Notes: generated by a model not told the origin, from the sequence alone. A stretch of 64,000 nt of DNA from Planctomycetes bacterium syqfu (GCA_020974905.1 CP087563.1:4526001-4590000), one strand, 5' to 3'. Shown: positions 52,797 through 61,377, counted from the first letter of the stretch. Numbers and translations: made by a program.

Positions 52797-52975
52797 TTTT
52801 AGCCACAGATGAATTACAGATAGACACAGATCAAATCAACGATTACGAATCTGATCCATGAACATGTCCAATAAATTGCTGCTTGAGTGTTTTGCTCCAT
52901 CAAATGTGAGATTCATTGAGAAGCGCTCAAAATATCTGTGTTCATCTGTGTGTATCTGTGGCTCAAAATGTCCTA
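52797..52975. repeat. Inverted pair of CACAGATGAA-type repeats
   Basis: TTAGCCACAGATGAATTACA opens and CATCTGTGTGTATCTGTGGC closes a ~175-bp unit ending in CAAAATGTC, matching the element at 5335-5545. The interior (about 52835-52925) is unique and has no gene. Confidence 0.75.
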
Positions 52976-53051
52976 GGCGCGGAGACGCACAACAAGCCAA
53001 CAGACCGACGGACGACTTGACCCCAACAATAACAGTCTGCACAATCGAGCG

Positions 53052-53348
53052 ATGAGCACTGTTCTGATTCTCGTAGCAATCATCCTGGCCGTGGTGATCC
53101 TCATCGCCATCAACTTCAAACGCCAGTACCAGTTCATCCTCACCATCACCGATGGGCAGGTCCAACGGACACATGGGCAGGTGGACGAAGCATTTGTGAA
53201 TGATGTTCAGCGGATCTGTGAACTCTTCAACGTCAAACAGGGCACCGTCAAGGGCGTTGCAGGGATCAAGGGTGTGAACATCGTATGCGCAGGCCCCGTC
53301 AAGGCTCAACAACGCGCCATCCAGAACGCGATGAATCACCCGATTTGA
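53052..53348 (+). CDS. Small membrane-anchored protein, DUF3634-like
   Basis: 98 residues. One N-terminal membrane helix (VLILVAIILAVVILIAI) is followed by a compact domain (FILTITDGQVQRTHGQVDEA, then FVNDVQRICELFNVKQGTVK, GVAGIKGVNIVCAGPVKAQQ). The N-terminal helix plus this pattern resembles DUF3634. Function unknown; the soluble part would face the cytoplasm or periplasm. The start is uncertain because no strong ribosome-binding site is visible. Confidence 0.65.
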   Translation: MSTVLILVAIILAVVILIAINFKRQYQFILTITDGQVQRTHGQVDEAFVNDVQRICELFNVKQGTVKGVAGIKGVNIVCAGPVKAQQRAIQNAMNHPI

Positions 53349-53804
53349 GGTGAATCAAAAGCATGATCAATGTTCACAGTCTTGAACAACACCGTAAGAT
53401 TGTTGAAGGTTGCATCGACGAGTCTGCCTCTGAGTTGAATCGAATACATTTTGAGCACCGTGTGTAAACCCGGTGCCCGTTACGTTGACACACTTTCAAA
53501 CGGACACCTGATTGACACGGGTGCTTATCTCTTCGTGTTTGTTTGGAGTAATTCTCGTCATTACACGGCAAACAGTAATTCGATCCGTCATTCCCGCGAA
53601 GGCGGTAATCCAGTGACATTCAGTGTACGCTTGCAGGTTCCACTGGACTCCCGCCTGCGCGGGAGTGACGGAAGTGGGCGATTGTTGATGCGAGTTGCTT
53701 TAATACTTCATCCCCAAACGACCGAGTTAAGCTGGCTCGGCTGTGTATGTGGTGTCGGTTTTCCGGGTTGGGTTCAAAGATGACAACTCATTTGCAATAC
53801 AGCA
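53349..53804. repeat. Repeat cluster: two CACCGGGT palindromes, dRS3-like pair, CCGAG hairpin
   Basis: GAGCACCGTGTGTAAACCCG at 53453 and a degraded ACACCTGATTGACACGGGTG at 53502-53526 are followed by a dRS3-like pair (53584-53673) and a CCGAGTTAAGCTGGCTCGG hairpin (53721-53739). No gene. Confidence 0.75.
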
Positions 53805-55226
53805 TTAATCCGATTCAAGCACGATGCGAAAGCCCAGGCAGTTACTGGTGAAGGAGCCATCGACTTTGTTACGTTTGGAAGCGCGGGCGTAGTGTGGCAG
53901 GGGAAACCAACCTCCGCCACGAAAGATGCGAAAACCCGCGCGATCCGGGCCGGTTGGATTGGTTTGCGTCTGCTTCTCATAAGGACCGTACCAGTCGCGG
54001 ACCCATTGGTTGGCATTGCCGAGCATGTCATGAAGCCCCCACGGGTTGGCCTGAAAGTGTCCGACGGGTGAGGTCTGGGCGTAGCCGTCTTCCCAGTAAA
54101 GCCAGCGTTTGAACCGATTGGGGACGAGGGTGGCATACCAGTCATCGTAGCTGCCGTCGTGGAGATTTTCTTTGCCCTGAGCGCCGTTCATGTCGTCACC
54201 CCACCAGAAGATGCCTTTCGTCCCGGCTCGGCAGGCGTACTCCCATTGCGCTTCGGTGGGCAGGTTGTAACTGCGTTTCTCTCGCTGACTGAGCCATTGG
54301 CAAAAGGCGGTCGCATCGTAATAACTCACGCATACGACCGGGTGATCATCTTTTTGTTCGTATCCGGGGTGATGCCAGGAGATGCCTGACTTCTTGCCCC
54401 ATATCTCAGTTTGCGTCATGCCATAGGCAAAGCCAGCTTTTTCAGCAGTGGTTTGGTGGCCGGTGTCTTTGACAAAGGCAGCAAACTGTTTGCGAGTGAC
54501 ATGGGTTGTTGCCATGAAAAACGGTTTGGTGATGCGAACCTTATGGGCGGGGAACTCATCTTCTGCACTGTTGCCGGTGAAAGTGAAGCGTTCGATGAGT
54601 TGCTCGTTGGAGACGGGGCTACCCATGATGAACTCGCCGGGCTCGATCCGGGTGAGTTGGATATGCAGACTGTTGGTCAGCGTGCGCCCGCCCGCTGTCG
54701 GCATGGGTTTGGTCACCGTGGTCCGCGTGGGCGTTTGGGTTTCGGTTTCTATTATGGGTTCGAGCGTGCTGGTGCTTGGTGGGATATAGCTGCTGGTAGC
54801 TGGCGGTGGGGGTGCGTTTTGATACTTACTTAACATCGCACGCGCCCGACCATGCGTTGGCAAGAGTTCAAGCAGCGCGGAGAGCTTGGCAATGCATGTC
54901 TGCGCATCCTTGTCCGTGTCCGCCTGCACCGCCATGCGCCAAAGCTGGCCAATCTCGCGATAGCGTTGGACATTGGTTTTTTTGTACAGACTGGTGATCG
55001 CCCGATTTTCAGGATCACGCTCGTGAGCCAGGTCGATCGCCCGCCAACCTTCAGCCAGGTTGTCTTCGCTCAGATGCTTCTTGGCGAGCGCCAATAGCTG
55101 CTTGGCCGTCAGGTGATCAATCGCCTGTTTCTGCAGCACTTCGGTGATGTTTGGATCGTCATCAGCAATGAGCGGTGCACTCAACGAGCAGAACACCAAG
55201 ACAATGATCAAGAGAGAACGCGACAT
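53805..55226 (-). CDS. Formylglycine-generating-enzyme (SUMF1) family protein with TPR-like N-terminus
   Basis: 473 residues with a signal peptide (SLLIIVLVFCSLSAPLIA). Residues ~30-145 are helical repeats (LAKKHLSEDNLAEGWRAIDL, AHERDPENRAITSLYKK), then a Pro/Thr-rich linker, then an FGE-sulfatase domain (~205-473): IEPGEFIMGSPVS, EFPAHKVRITKPFFMATTHV, DDHPVVCVSYYDATAFCQWL, YNLPTEAQWEYACRAG, WGLHDMLGNANQWVRDWYG, FRIFRGGGWF, RASKRNK and the final LGFRIVLE. Most such proteins in planctomycetes are not sulfatase activators but bind ligands; the Cys pair of true FGE is not evident. ATG 55226 with GGGGGCG is preferred to GTG 55253. Confidence 0.85.
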   Translation of the reverse strand: MSRSLLIIVLVFCSLSAPLIADDDPNITEVLQKQAIDHLTAKQLLALAKKHLSEDNLAEGWRAIDLAHERDPENRAITSLYKKTNVQRYREIGQLWRMAVQADTDKDAQTCIAKLSALLELLPTHGRARAMLSKYQNAPPPPATSSYIPPSTSTLEPIIETETQTPTRTTVTKPMPTAGGRTLTNSLHIQLTRIEPGEFIMGSPVSNEQLIERFTFTGNSAEDEFPAHKVRITKPFFMATTHVTRKQFAAFVKDTGHQTTAEKAGFAYGMTQTEIWGKKSGISWHHPGYEQKDDHPVVCVSYYDATAFCQWLSQREKRSYNLPTEAQWEYACRAGTKGIFWWGDDMNGAQGKENLHDGSYDDWYATLVPNRFKRWLYWEDGYAQTSPVGHFQANPWGLHDMLGNANQWVRDWYGPYEKQTQTNPTGPDRAGFRIFRGGGWFPLPHYARASKRNKVDGSFTSNCLGFRIVLESD

Positions 55227-55328
55227 GATCGCCCCCGGTATTTTAGTTTTCACCCAAACCGAGTATCCGCAGTGCCCCTTGCCGTGTCAAGGTTTTAAAA
55301 CGCGCACATCAGAGAACATGTCATGTTT

Positions 55329-56279
55329 TCAATACAGCGGAATCCAGATTTCCGTGAGTAGGTCTTCGGGGAAGATGTCGTCGGGGTTGTTGAGGTAACA
55401 CTCAAAGGGCGGCTGATCGCGACACTCCCGACCGATGCTGGGGAAGGCTTCCTCGCCGATCCATTGCCAGGTCTCAGGCAATTTATCGTAGGGTCCCTTG
55501 TGCAGTACGACCGCATAGTCACCGCCGGGCAAAACCTGTTCCTGCATGCCCTGGGGGCAGGGGCGTTGGTCATGGATGGTGATGCCTGCGTCGTAGCGAC
55601 ATTGCTCATCGAGCGTGTCCCGTGGGTCATCCTGACAGATACCGATGACCATACAGTTGGGCGTGAACAGGTCATGCTTGAAAGCTGCCTTGAGGAAGAA
55701 CTTGAAAAACGGGCCGAGTTCAGCAGGGGCGTACGGGCCGACTTTACGAGCATAGAACACGCGCAGATCAGGCATGGTGCGGATGGTCATGCTCTGGTGT
55801 TCGCGATTGGGGGTTTGAGTTTCCTGCTGATCTTCCGGGGGCGGGGGTGGGGGTGGCATTTTGCTCAGATCAAACTCGCCGACCTTGGTCGCAAACGTCC
55901 AGAGATGGCCTTGGGGGTCCTTGAGGGTAAACATGCGATCGCCCCAGAACATGTCCTCAAGTTCGTTTATTATTTTCACCCCGGCTTTGACGACGCGATC
56001 GTACATCGCATCGACATCTTCACAATAGATATACAACCCCACGGGGCTGGCTACGCCGGAGTTGATTGGTGCCTGGGGCATGCCACAACCTCCGGCTTGA
56101 GCAAGCATGATCACCATGTCCTGCCAAACCAGTTCCGCGTGAACCGGTTCGTCTTCGGGAATGCGCAAACGACAGCACATCCCAAAAGTCTGTTCATACC
56201 ATTGCTGTGCAACATTCACATCGTTAACCGTCAGATGTGGCATCAGCCAGGGACAGTCATCAGGTTTGCAGGTGGGCAT
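55329..56279 (-). CDS. Fusion of VOC/glyoxalase-like and GyrI-like effector-binding domains
   Basis: 316 residues. Residues ~12-140 are a VOC domain (HLTVNDVNVAQQWYEQTFGM, VHAELVWQDMVIMLAQAG, GLYIYCEDVDAMYDRVVKAG, WGDRMFTLKDPQGHLWTFAT). After a proline run (PPPPPPP), residues ~165-316 form a GyrI/SOUL-like small-molecule-binding domain (RVFYARKVGPYAPAELGPFF, YDAGITIHDQRP, GGDYAVVLHKGPYDKL, TEIWIPLY). The fusion suggests a binding or antibiotic-resistance-type protein rather than an enzyme. AAGGAG precedes the ATG. Confidence 0.85.
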   Translation of the reverse strand: MPTCKPDDCPWLMPHLTVNDVNVAQQWYEQTFGMCCRLRIPEDEPVHAELVWQDMVIMLAQAGGCGMPQAPINSGVASPVGLYIYCEDVDAMYDRVVKAGVKIINELEDMFWGDRMFTLKDPQGHLWTFATKVGEFDLSKMPPPPPPPEDQQETQTPNREHQSMTIRTMPDLRVFYARKVGPYAPAELGPFFKFFLKAAFKHDLFTPNCMVIGICQDDPRDTLDEQCRYDAGITIHDQRPCPQGMQEQVLPGGDYAVVLHKGPYDKLPETWQWIGEEAFPSIGRECRDQPPFECYLNNPDDIFPEDLLTEIWIPLY

Positions 56280-56625
56280 TGGTGCTCCTTTGTGTCGGAT
56301 AGATTGTCAGACATTATAAAGCGTGATGTCTGATCAAGGGGGCGATGGTCGAAGTTGTTGCATCATACCCGCCTGCGACATGATCGTGTGACGACCTGCC
56401 GGACTGTGAGTAACGACGTCCACTCACCGATTTTTGAACGAGACCTGCACGCCTCGAGCGCAATCAGTCAGCCAGTTGGCATCCGGGGCATACAGCTCTC
56501 GAACAATCACAGGTGAGTGGCCGGCGTTGCTTGATGTGAGAGAGTAGATTGAGATGTTAATGGCGTGATGCCGTTGCCTAACTGCATGAGCGCACATCAC
56601 CATCCATTGATGGATCGGATTCATG
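56280..56625. repeat. Gap with the second CACTCACC element (about 56411-56537)
   Basis: The unit ends in CAGGTGAGTGGCCGGCGTTG like the element at 13284-13410 and shares ACCTGCACGCCT near the left. The left terminal repeat has mutated (ACGTCCACTCACC). Otherwise no gene; the minus-strand frame across it is the translation of the repeat. Confidence 0.65.
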
Positions 56626-57330
56626 TTACCGCGCGTGGGACATCGCTAACACATCAGCCAATGCGGTTGAACAAGACACATTAGCCAACACGCTTTTGGC
56701 AAAACGCAGACGGTCGGTTTTTGACAACGTAAATGGACAAGGGGATTGGCCAGCAGCTTCCATCGCGGTCTTCTCCAGTAACCTTGTCATGCGTTTGAGA
56801 CAGTCAGGTAATTGGGCAGCGGAGACTTTACGAATCGACCCCGCATCGATAAGTCGTAATTGGCCAGCTTCATCCATGAGAATGTTGCTGCATTTGAGAT
56901 CGCGGAAAAAGAGTTGCTTTGACAGCAGCAGGGCGGTGAGTTGCCCCAGCGCTTTGGCTAATGCATGTCGTGCTGCCGGTTGATCAAACTGGCCCGCCTG
57001 TGCAGCACGGTCCAGTGACTGACCCATCACCGGGGTAATCAGGCAGAGTTTACCCGCCTGCCAAACCTGTTTCTCAATCGGCACGACGGGGATGCCCAAC
57101 CGTTCCAACTGACGGTGTTGCTTGATCTCACACTGACCGGGATGGATTTGCAGACACCGTAAAAACTGCTGCTTGGCAGGGGATGACTCAAAGCGTTTGA
57201 CCACGTACTGACGATCGCCATCAACCTCCAGCCAAACGTTGGAGCGCTTCGGGTCGAACTTGTAGACCGTCTTGATTGTGCCCGTCAGTGGCTTGATGTC
57301 AGGTTGGGTCGCTTTAGCTGTCACGCGCAT
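56626..57330 (-). CDS. Kdo/WaaP-like small kinase
   Basis: 234 residues of the eukaryotic-like protein-kinase-fold group that phosphorylates lipopolysaccharide core sugars (KdkA, WaaP). Visible features: the ATP-lysine region (VDGDRQYVVKRFESSP), E in CEIKQHRQLERLGIPVV, the catalytic loop FFRDLKCSNILMDEAGQLR (D and N kept; the usual His is Arg) and the metal aspartate in LIDAGSIR. It would phosphorylate a sugar, probably of the envelope. It could instead be a RIO-like or HipA-like kinase; the family is moderately sure. The start at 57330 lacks a strong ribosome-binding site. Confidence 0.72.
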   Translation of the reverse strand: MRVTAKATQPDIKPLTGTIKTVYKFDPKRSNVWLEVDGDRQYVVKRFESSPAKQQFLRCLQIHPGQCEIKQHRQLERLGIPVVPIEKQVWQAGKLCLITPVMGQSLDRAAQAGQFDQPAARHALAKALGQLTALLLSKQLFFRDLKCSNILMDEAGQLRLIDAGSIRKVSAAQLPDCLKRMTRLLEKTAMEAAGQSPCPFTLSKTDRLRFAKSVLANVSCSTALADVLAMSHAR

Positions 57331-57430
57331 AGGCTAATGCATCAATAACGGTTAAGCCACTTGCAATGAGGCATTGATTCGACAATTTCTTCACATGCCC
57401 ACCAGATGCATACACATTTGCGCCCGCTTG

Positions 57431-57446
57431 CTACAATATTTTGTGA
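57431..57446. promoter_or_regulatory. NrdR box upstream of nrdR
   Basis: CAATATTTTGTG (57434-57445) matches CWATATATWGTG at 11 of 12 positions. It overlaps a TACAAT that could be the -10, so NrdR would block its own promoter. Confidence 0.55.
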
Positions 57447-57521
57447 TTGGCCAACGGATATGTATGCATTGCAGACACCCGGGCCCAATCCAATTTTCGG
57501 CGGCATGACCTGGAGCAACCG

Positions 57522-58016
57522 ATGCGGTGTCCGTATTGCAACTCAAAAGACAACAAAGTCATCGACTCACGTGCAGCAGATGGCGGCGATTCCATCCGTC
57601 GTCGCCGTGAGTGTCTCAAGTGCTCACGTCGCTTTACCACCCGTGAACATGTCGAACAACGCGCCCGACTCGTCGTCATTAAAAAGGATGGCACGCGCGT
57701 TCCCTTCGAGCGTCAGAAAATCCAGGCAGGCCTCGAAAAATCCTGTTACAAGCGACCCATTGCCACCGAAACTCTCCAGGCCATGACCGATCGCGTCGAA
57801 GAGGAACTCCACCGCAAATACGAACGCGAAGTCGAAGCCATCGTCATCGGCAAGACCGTCGCCGAGCATCTCAAAAAGCTTGATCAAATTGCCTACGTCC
57901 GCTTTGCAAGTGTCTACAAAGAGTTCCGCGATCTGGACGACTTCCTCGACGAAGTCAAAGAAGTCCTCGACTCCCGGCAGCAGGAAAGTCTCAAAGATCA
58001 GGACACGCTGTTTTAG
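57522..58016 (+). CDS. nrdR: Transcriptional repressor NrdR
   Basis: 164 residues, the typical length. Zinc ribbon at the N-terminus (MRCPYCNSKDNKVIDSR, then RRRRECLKCSRRFTT), followed by the ATP-cone (~47-140, VIKKDGTRVPFERQKIQAGL, YVRFASVYKEFRDLDDFL). NrdR senses ATP/dATP and represses ribonucleotide reductase genes. GGAG 7 bases upstream selects ATG 57522 (an ATG-less extension upstream is rejected). A likely NrdR box lies 76 bp upstream, so autoregulation is probable. The nrd genes are not in the window. Confidence 0.96.
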   Translation: MRCPYCNSKDNKVIDSRAADGGDSIRRRRECLKCSRRFTTREHVEQRARLVVIKKDGTRVPFERQKIQAGLEKSCYKRPIATETLQAMTDRVEEELHRKYEREVEAIVIGKTVAEHLKKLDQIAYVRFASVYKEFRDLDDFLDEVKEVLDSRQQESLKDQDTLF

Positions 58017-58194
58017 TCACAGACGTTTTGCATACGCGATCTGACGGTTGATCTTGATTGCATTCAATCTTCACACACAACGATAAACTGCTGCGCAGTT
58101 TCAGCATTGCGTTGCAATGCAGCTATTGATATCAATTCACTTCGATCAACTGAAATCAGTAATTTGCTGATGTCTTGCGTGACAGAAGACAAAT

Positions 58195-58236
58195 AAAAAG
58201 CACGTCTCCGACGATGAGTCAGAGACACGCTTGATG
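58195..58236 (-). terminator. Terminator of the GNAT gene
   Basis: On the minus strand GCGTGTCTC pairs with GAGACGTGC (two G-T wobbles), then T5. It lies 20-60 bp beyond the stop codon. Confidence 0.7.
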
Positions 58237-58252
58237 TTGAATGAATGTCCGT

Positions 58253-58732
58253 TTAATCCGGTAAGGTCACGTACACTTCACCATCGGGTTTCACCGACCA
58301 ATGTGAAACATCCCAGGGGACAAAGCCTGCTTTGTTTAACAGTGAAGCCATCGGTTTATTTTCAGATCGATGGCTGGATGCAATACGCTGAACATTGGGA
58401 TTGAGCTTGAGTCGTCGGATGATCTCATCGATGGCAGCTTTGCCGAACCCCTGGCGTTGGTATCGCTGATCAATCATCAGGCGAAGCAGAAATCCAATGC
58501 CATCGTCGGTGATTTCAATGACCGCAAATCCAACCGGTGCATGCTTGGGTTCCGGATCATTGCATTCTGCTGGAAGAATCAAATAAGGTACGAGATTGGT
58601 ATCAACATAAGCTTCAGCGATTGACTGAACATTTGAAGCTATTTGACTGAGTGCTTGTTGTTGTGGCGTGATGGATAGTCCGAGTGCTTTACGCCAATTG
58701 TTTGCGTTGATTTTGACAAGCGAAATTTTCAT
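58253..58732 (-). CDS. GNAT family N-acetyltransferase
   Basis: 159 residues. The acetyl-CoA motif A is seen in DDGIGFLLRLMIDQRYQRQG (RxxGxG/A in RYQRQGFGKAAIDEII), and IASSHRSENKPMASLLNKAG gives the following helix of the fold. The group acetylates amines, proteins or antibiotics; here the substrate is unknown. ATG 58732 is the clearest start, but it lies inside an upstream small frame that has the strong ribosome-binding site, so translation may be coupled. Terminators exist on both sides, so it is monocistronic with the small ORF. Confidence 0.82.
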   Translation of the reverse strand: MKISLVKINANNWRKALGLSITPQQQALSQIASNVQSIAEAYVDTNLVPYLILPAECNDPEPKHAPVGFAVIEITDDGIGFLLRLMIDQRYQRQGFGKAAIDEIIRRLKLNPNVQRIASSHRSENKPMASLLNKAGFVPWDVSHWSVKPDGEVYVTLPD

Positions 58733-58784
58733 GAAAGGTACTTTCAAAACGAGTATGAACGTTAAGGTCAGTAAACGGTGTCAT
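58689..58784 (-). CDS. Small ORF overlapping the GNAT start (31 residues)
   Basis: It starts at ATG 58784 with AAAGGAGGTG 5-6 bases upstream, the best ribosome-binding site around, and reads MTPFTDLNVHTRFESTFHEN and on to a TAA at 58689-58691, overlapping the first 44 bases of the GNAT frame in another frame. It may be a leader peptide for translational coupling rather than a functional product. No family is recognised. Confidence 0.5.
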   Translation of the reverse strand: MTPFTDLNVHTRFESTFHENFACQNQRKQLA

Positions 58785-58852
58785 CAGAACACCTCCTTTC
58801 ATGTGCTGTCGGTTGGACAGATGTGATGGGAATGATCACATGGCCCAATCAT

Positions 58853-58889
58853 AACAAAAGCACCCTCGACTGAACATCAAGGGTGCTTT
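58853..58889 (-). terminator. Terminator of the desaturase gene
   Basis: AAGCACCCT and AGGGTGCTT form a perfect 9-bp stem with a 13-base loop; on the minus strand TTTTGTT follows. Confidence 0.82.
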
Positions 58890-58960
58890 GGGTATTGGGT
58901 TGTTTGTATGTTTGCCCCGTGTCATGCCAGGGGAAACTTCCGGGGGTCCGGGGCGGGAGG

Positions 58961-59872
58961 TTAGGCTGGGATGTTTTTCTGATCCATTTGGGCGGTGGTG
59001 GGTTTGACGATGTCCTTGGCAATGCCGACGACACCGAGCATGCGGATGACGATGTAGGTCATGTCGAACTCCCACCATTTTAAACCATGTGCAGCGGAGC
59101 GCTGGAAGGCGTGGTGGTTGTTGTGCCAACCTTCACCGAAGGAGAGCAGGGCGACCCACCAGCTGTTGCGGGAGTCATCGGTGGTGGTGAAGTTGCGGTA
59201 GCCCCAGGTGTGGGTAGCCGAGTTGACGAACCATGTGCCGTGGTAGGCACAGGCAGTGCGGAGGAAGATGCCCCAGACAACCCATGAGAGAGCGAGCATG
59301 TGACCTTCGGTGCCTTGGCCGCCGAAGAAGTAGCCGCCTGCATAGAGTGCGCCCGCCAGGATGAACTGGAAGACCCAGAAATACTTATCGATCAGGACCA
59401 GGCCCTTGTCTTTCTGCAAGTCCTTTGCTGCATCGTAGGGTTTGAAATCTTCGTGATCCTTGAACATACACCAGAACATGTGTGCCCAGTTAAAGCCGTG
59501 CTTGGGGGTGTGCGGGTCTTCTTCGTGGTCCGAGTGTTTGTGGTGAAGGCGATGCGTGCCGACCCAGCGGATGGGACCACCTTGCCATTGCAGACAACCG
59601 CAGATGGTCACGAAGTAGTAGAACCACTTGGGACATTTAAAGGATTGGTGGGTCAGCAGGCGGTGAAAGCCCATGGTGATGCCCAGGCAACCGCCCATCC
59701 AGGAGAGGATGGCAAAGATGATCAGGCCGGACCACGAAAAGGTCCAGGGGCTGGCCAGCGCACCCAGATGGATACCGCCGATGAATAGAATCACCGGCCA
59801 GTCAATTTTACGATTCTCAGGATTGATTTTTTCAGAAAATGGGATGCGACGCGGGATCGGGGTAGCTGACAA
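58961..59872 (-). CDS. Acyl-CoA/acyl-lipid desaturase
   Basis: 303 residues. The three histidine boxes that hold the di-iron site are HRLLTH, HRLHHKHSDHEEDPHTP and HNNHHAFQ; with GWHNNHHAF and four hydrophobic segments this is the integral-membrane delta-9 desaturase group. It introduces a double bond into fatty acyl chains, controlling membrane fluidity. The start is TTG 59872 with GGAG upstream, since no ATG upstream in frame fits. A terminator follows. Electron donors are not adjacent. Confidence 0.92.
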   Translation of the reverse strand: MSATPIPRRIPFSEKINPENRKIDWPVILFIGGIHLGALASPWTFSWSGLIIFAILSWMGGCLGITMGFHRLLTHQSFKCPKWFYYFVTICGCLQWQGGPIRWVGTHRLHHKHSDHEEDPHTPKHGFNWAHMFWCMFKDHEDFKPYDAAKDLQKDKGLVLIDKYFWVFQFILAGALYAGGYFFGGQGTEGHMLALSWVVWGIFLRTACAYHGTWFVNSATHTWGYRNFTTTDDSRNSWWVALLSFGEGWHNNHHAFQRSAAHGLKWWEFDMTYIVIRMLGVVGIAKDIVKPTTAQMDQKNIPA

Positions 59873-60078
59873 GATGTTCTCCAGGGCCGCGCAGACATCT
59901 GTCTGGCGGGTTCATGAGGTTTCCAAACATGCAATTGATCAACCGTCGCACAAGAATGAGGTGTAGCTGAGTTGATCTGCGTAAACTGTTTAACTGTTAT
60001 CGGCACACAGGCCGTAATTCCTTCGACGTTCCATCGGTAAAGGGCGGGCATGATACCCGTTCCCATGTTGTAATTCAA

Positions 60079-60375
60079 TCATAATTGTTGATTCACGGAT
60101 TCGATTTTATCCTGGATGGATTGGTCACGATCCGTCCGGGTGCCGAACCGCATGGATGAAGTGATCCGAGGCGCTCCCATCTCATGAACAACTTCGTGAC
60201 AACGCTTTATGGCAGCAAACACCTCATCCCAAGGCCCCTCAATGTTGGTCCCGTAGGCATGAAGTTGGTGGCTGAGTCCTGCTTGGACAAGGACTTTTTC
60301 ACAAGCTGCGACATATTGACTCACCGAGACACCCACCCCCATGGGCACCACGCAGAGATCCGCAATGACATGCAT
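60079..60375 (-). CDS. MTH1187/YkoF-type thiamine-binding protein
   Basis: 98 residues of the DUF77 group: VIADLCVVPMGVGVSVSQYV, GLSHQLHAYGTNIEG and the following EVFAAIKRCHEVVHEMGAPR fit the ferredoxin-like fold of YqgV/MTH1187, proteins reported to bind thiamine or its precursors. CAGGAGAA precedes ATG 60375; a GTG-type start 42 bp further is not supported. Role: probably a thiamine-related salvage or sensing protein. Confidence 0.82.
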   Translation of the reverse strand: MHVIADLCVVPMGVGVSVSQYVAACEKVLVQAGLSHQLHAYGTNIEGPWDEVFAAIKRCHEVVHEMGAPRITSSMRFGTRTDRDQSIQDKIESVNQQL

Positions 60376-61016
60376 GAACCGTGTTCTCCTGAATGTGACC
60401 GAAACCCAAACCGTCACCCTGTTGTCGGGTTACTCACAATACCGATCTGATTGAGACCGGGTTGCAAATGGTGCTGGAAATTCATGTTGGGAAACGGTGA
60501 GAAGGAGACGAGTGTTGATTCCCCTGTTAATAGTGAAGGAAGCGTCAACCTTCAATTCATACCGTGGTAACACAAGGAAACATCTGATAGAAATCATCAT
60601 GGTATGTCTTGCCATCATCGCAATCTGTGATATGGCTAAGGCAGCGATGAATCTCTCGCAGAACCACAAGAAGTGATTCTGAGAGTCGCGAATGAAAGGT
60701 CACTATAACGGTTAGTTACCTCACCAATCACAGCGACACCTCAACGACAATCCGCCCGCGTCGACACGACGCGGCTCGCCTGAAGCTTTGAATGTGCGTA
60801 TTCAACGCGCCTCAAGAACTACGTCTCGAACTTATCATTAACGGATATAACCGATCTGCAATCCACTGAAAAAATAAAAAGACTGAGCCCAATCTGTCGG
60901 AATGCAACGCAAAATGTGTCTTATCAGACTTGGATAATTCTTTGGGACGATGATTTTTACACAAGTTAAGCTTTCAACCACTGGCATCACGTCCGTCAGG
61001 TGTTACAATCAGTCCC
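60376..61016. other. Gene-free region with one isolated REP
   Basis: The only recognisable item is the REP at 60753-60785 (CGCGTCGACACGACGCGGCT then CGCCTGAAG), of the RAYT-associated family. The 80-codon minus-strand frame (60430-60669) is not supported. Nothing else is seen. Confidence 0.6.
60753..60785. repeat. Isolated REP of the RAYT-associated family
   Basis: CGACACGACGCGGCTCGCCT matches the REP halves that flank the transposase at 62309 and lie upstream of thrS at 27090. Confidence 0.75.
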
Positions 61017-61232
61017 ATGTTCAAACGCACGTTGATTTTTGCTGCTGTACTCGGCACGCTGACGCTTTTGGGTGGGTGTGAAAAAGCACTCTTCCCCGAA
61101 ACTGCTCAACGCACGCCCTATGACCGGTATCAAATGCTCCGTGGCCAGGGTCGCGTCGCAACCGAAACCGACGTCTATGGCAACGATGAGCCGGCGCTGC
61201 GTGATCGACTTCGCCCGCTCAGTGAACAGTAA
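61017..61232 (+). CDS. Small lipoprotein, unknown function
   Basis: 71 residues. Signal peptide II with lipobox LLGGC (Cys near residue 21, after FAAVLGTLTLLGG) and a short polar, charged mature part (YDRYQMLRGQGRVATETDVY). A small envelope lipoprotein; no family is recognised. It is upstream of a PGRP-type amidase gene by about 145 bp on the same strand. The ribosome-binding site is weak. Confidence 0.72.
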   Translation: MFKRTLIFAAVLGTLTLLGGCEKALFPETAQRTPYDRYQMLRGQGRVATETDVYGNDEPALRDRLRPLSEQ

Positions 61233-61377
61233 TCATGCCCCATTCGGGTATGGACTGAGATCACAATGGGTGCTTAAGCATACCTGATCGTTGGGTGTTA
61301 ACGGGGTCTGATAAAAAGCTGTACAGTAAACCGAAGTCTAGGCTTTTGTTATTGAAGTAAATGGATCGGTCTGGCCG

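Noticed and set aside
60430-60669. 79-codon minus-strand frame
   Set aside because: No ribosome-binding site or family pattern; it covers a plain intergenic region.
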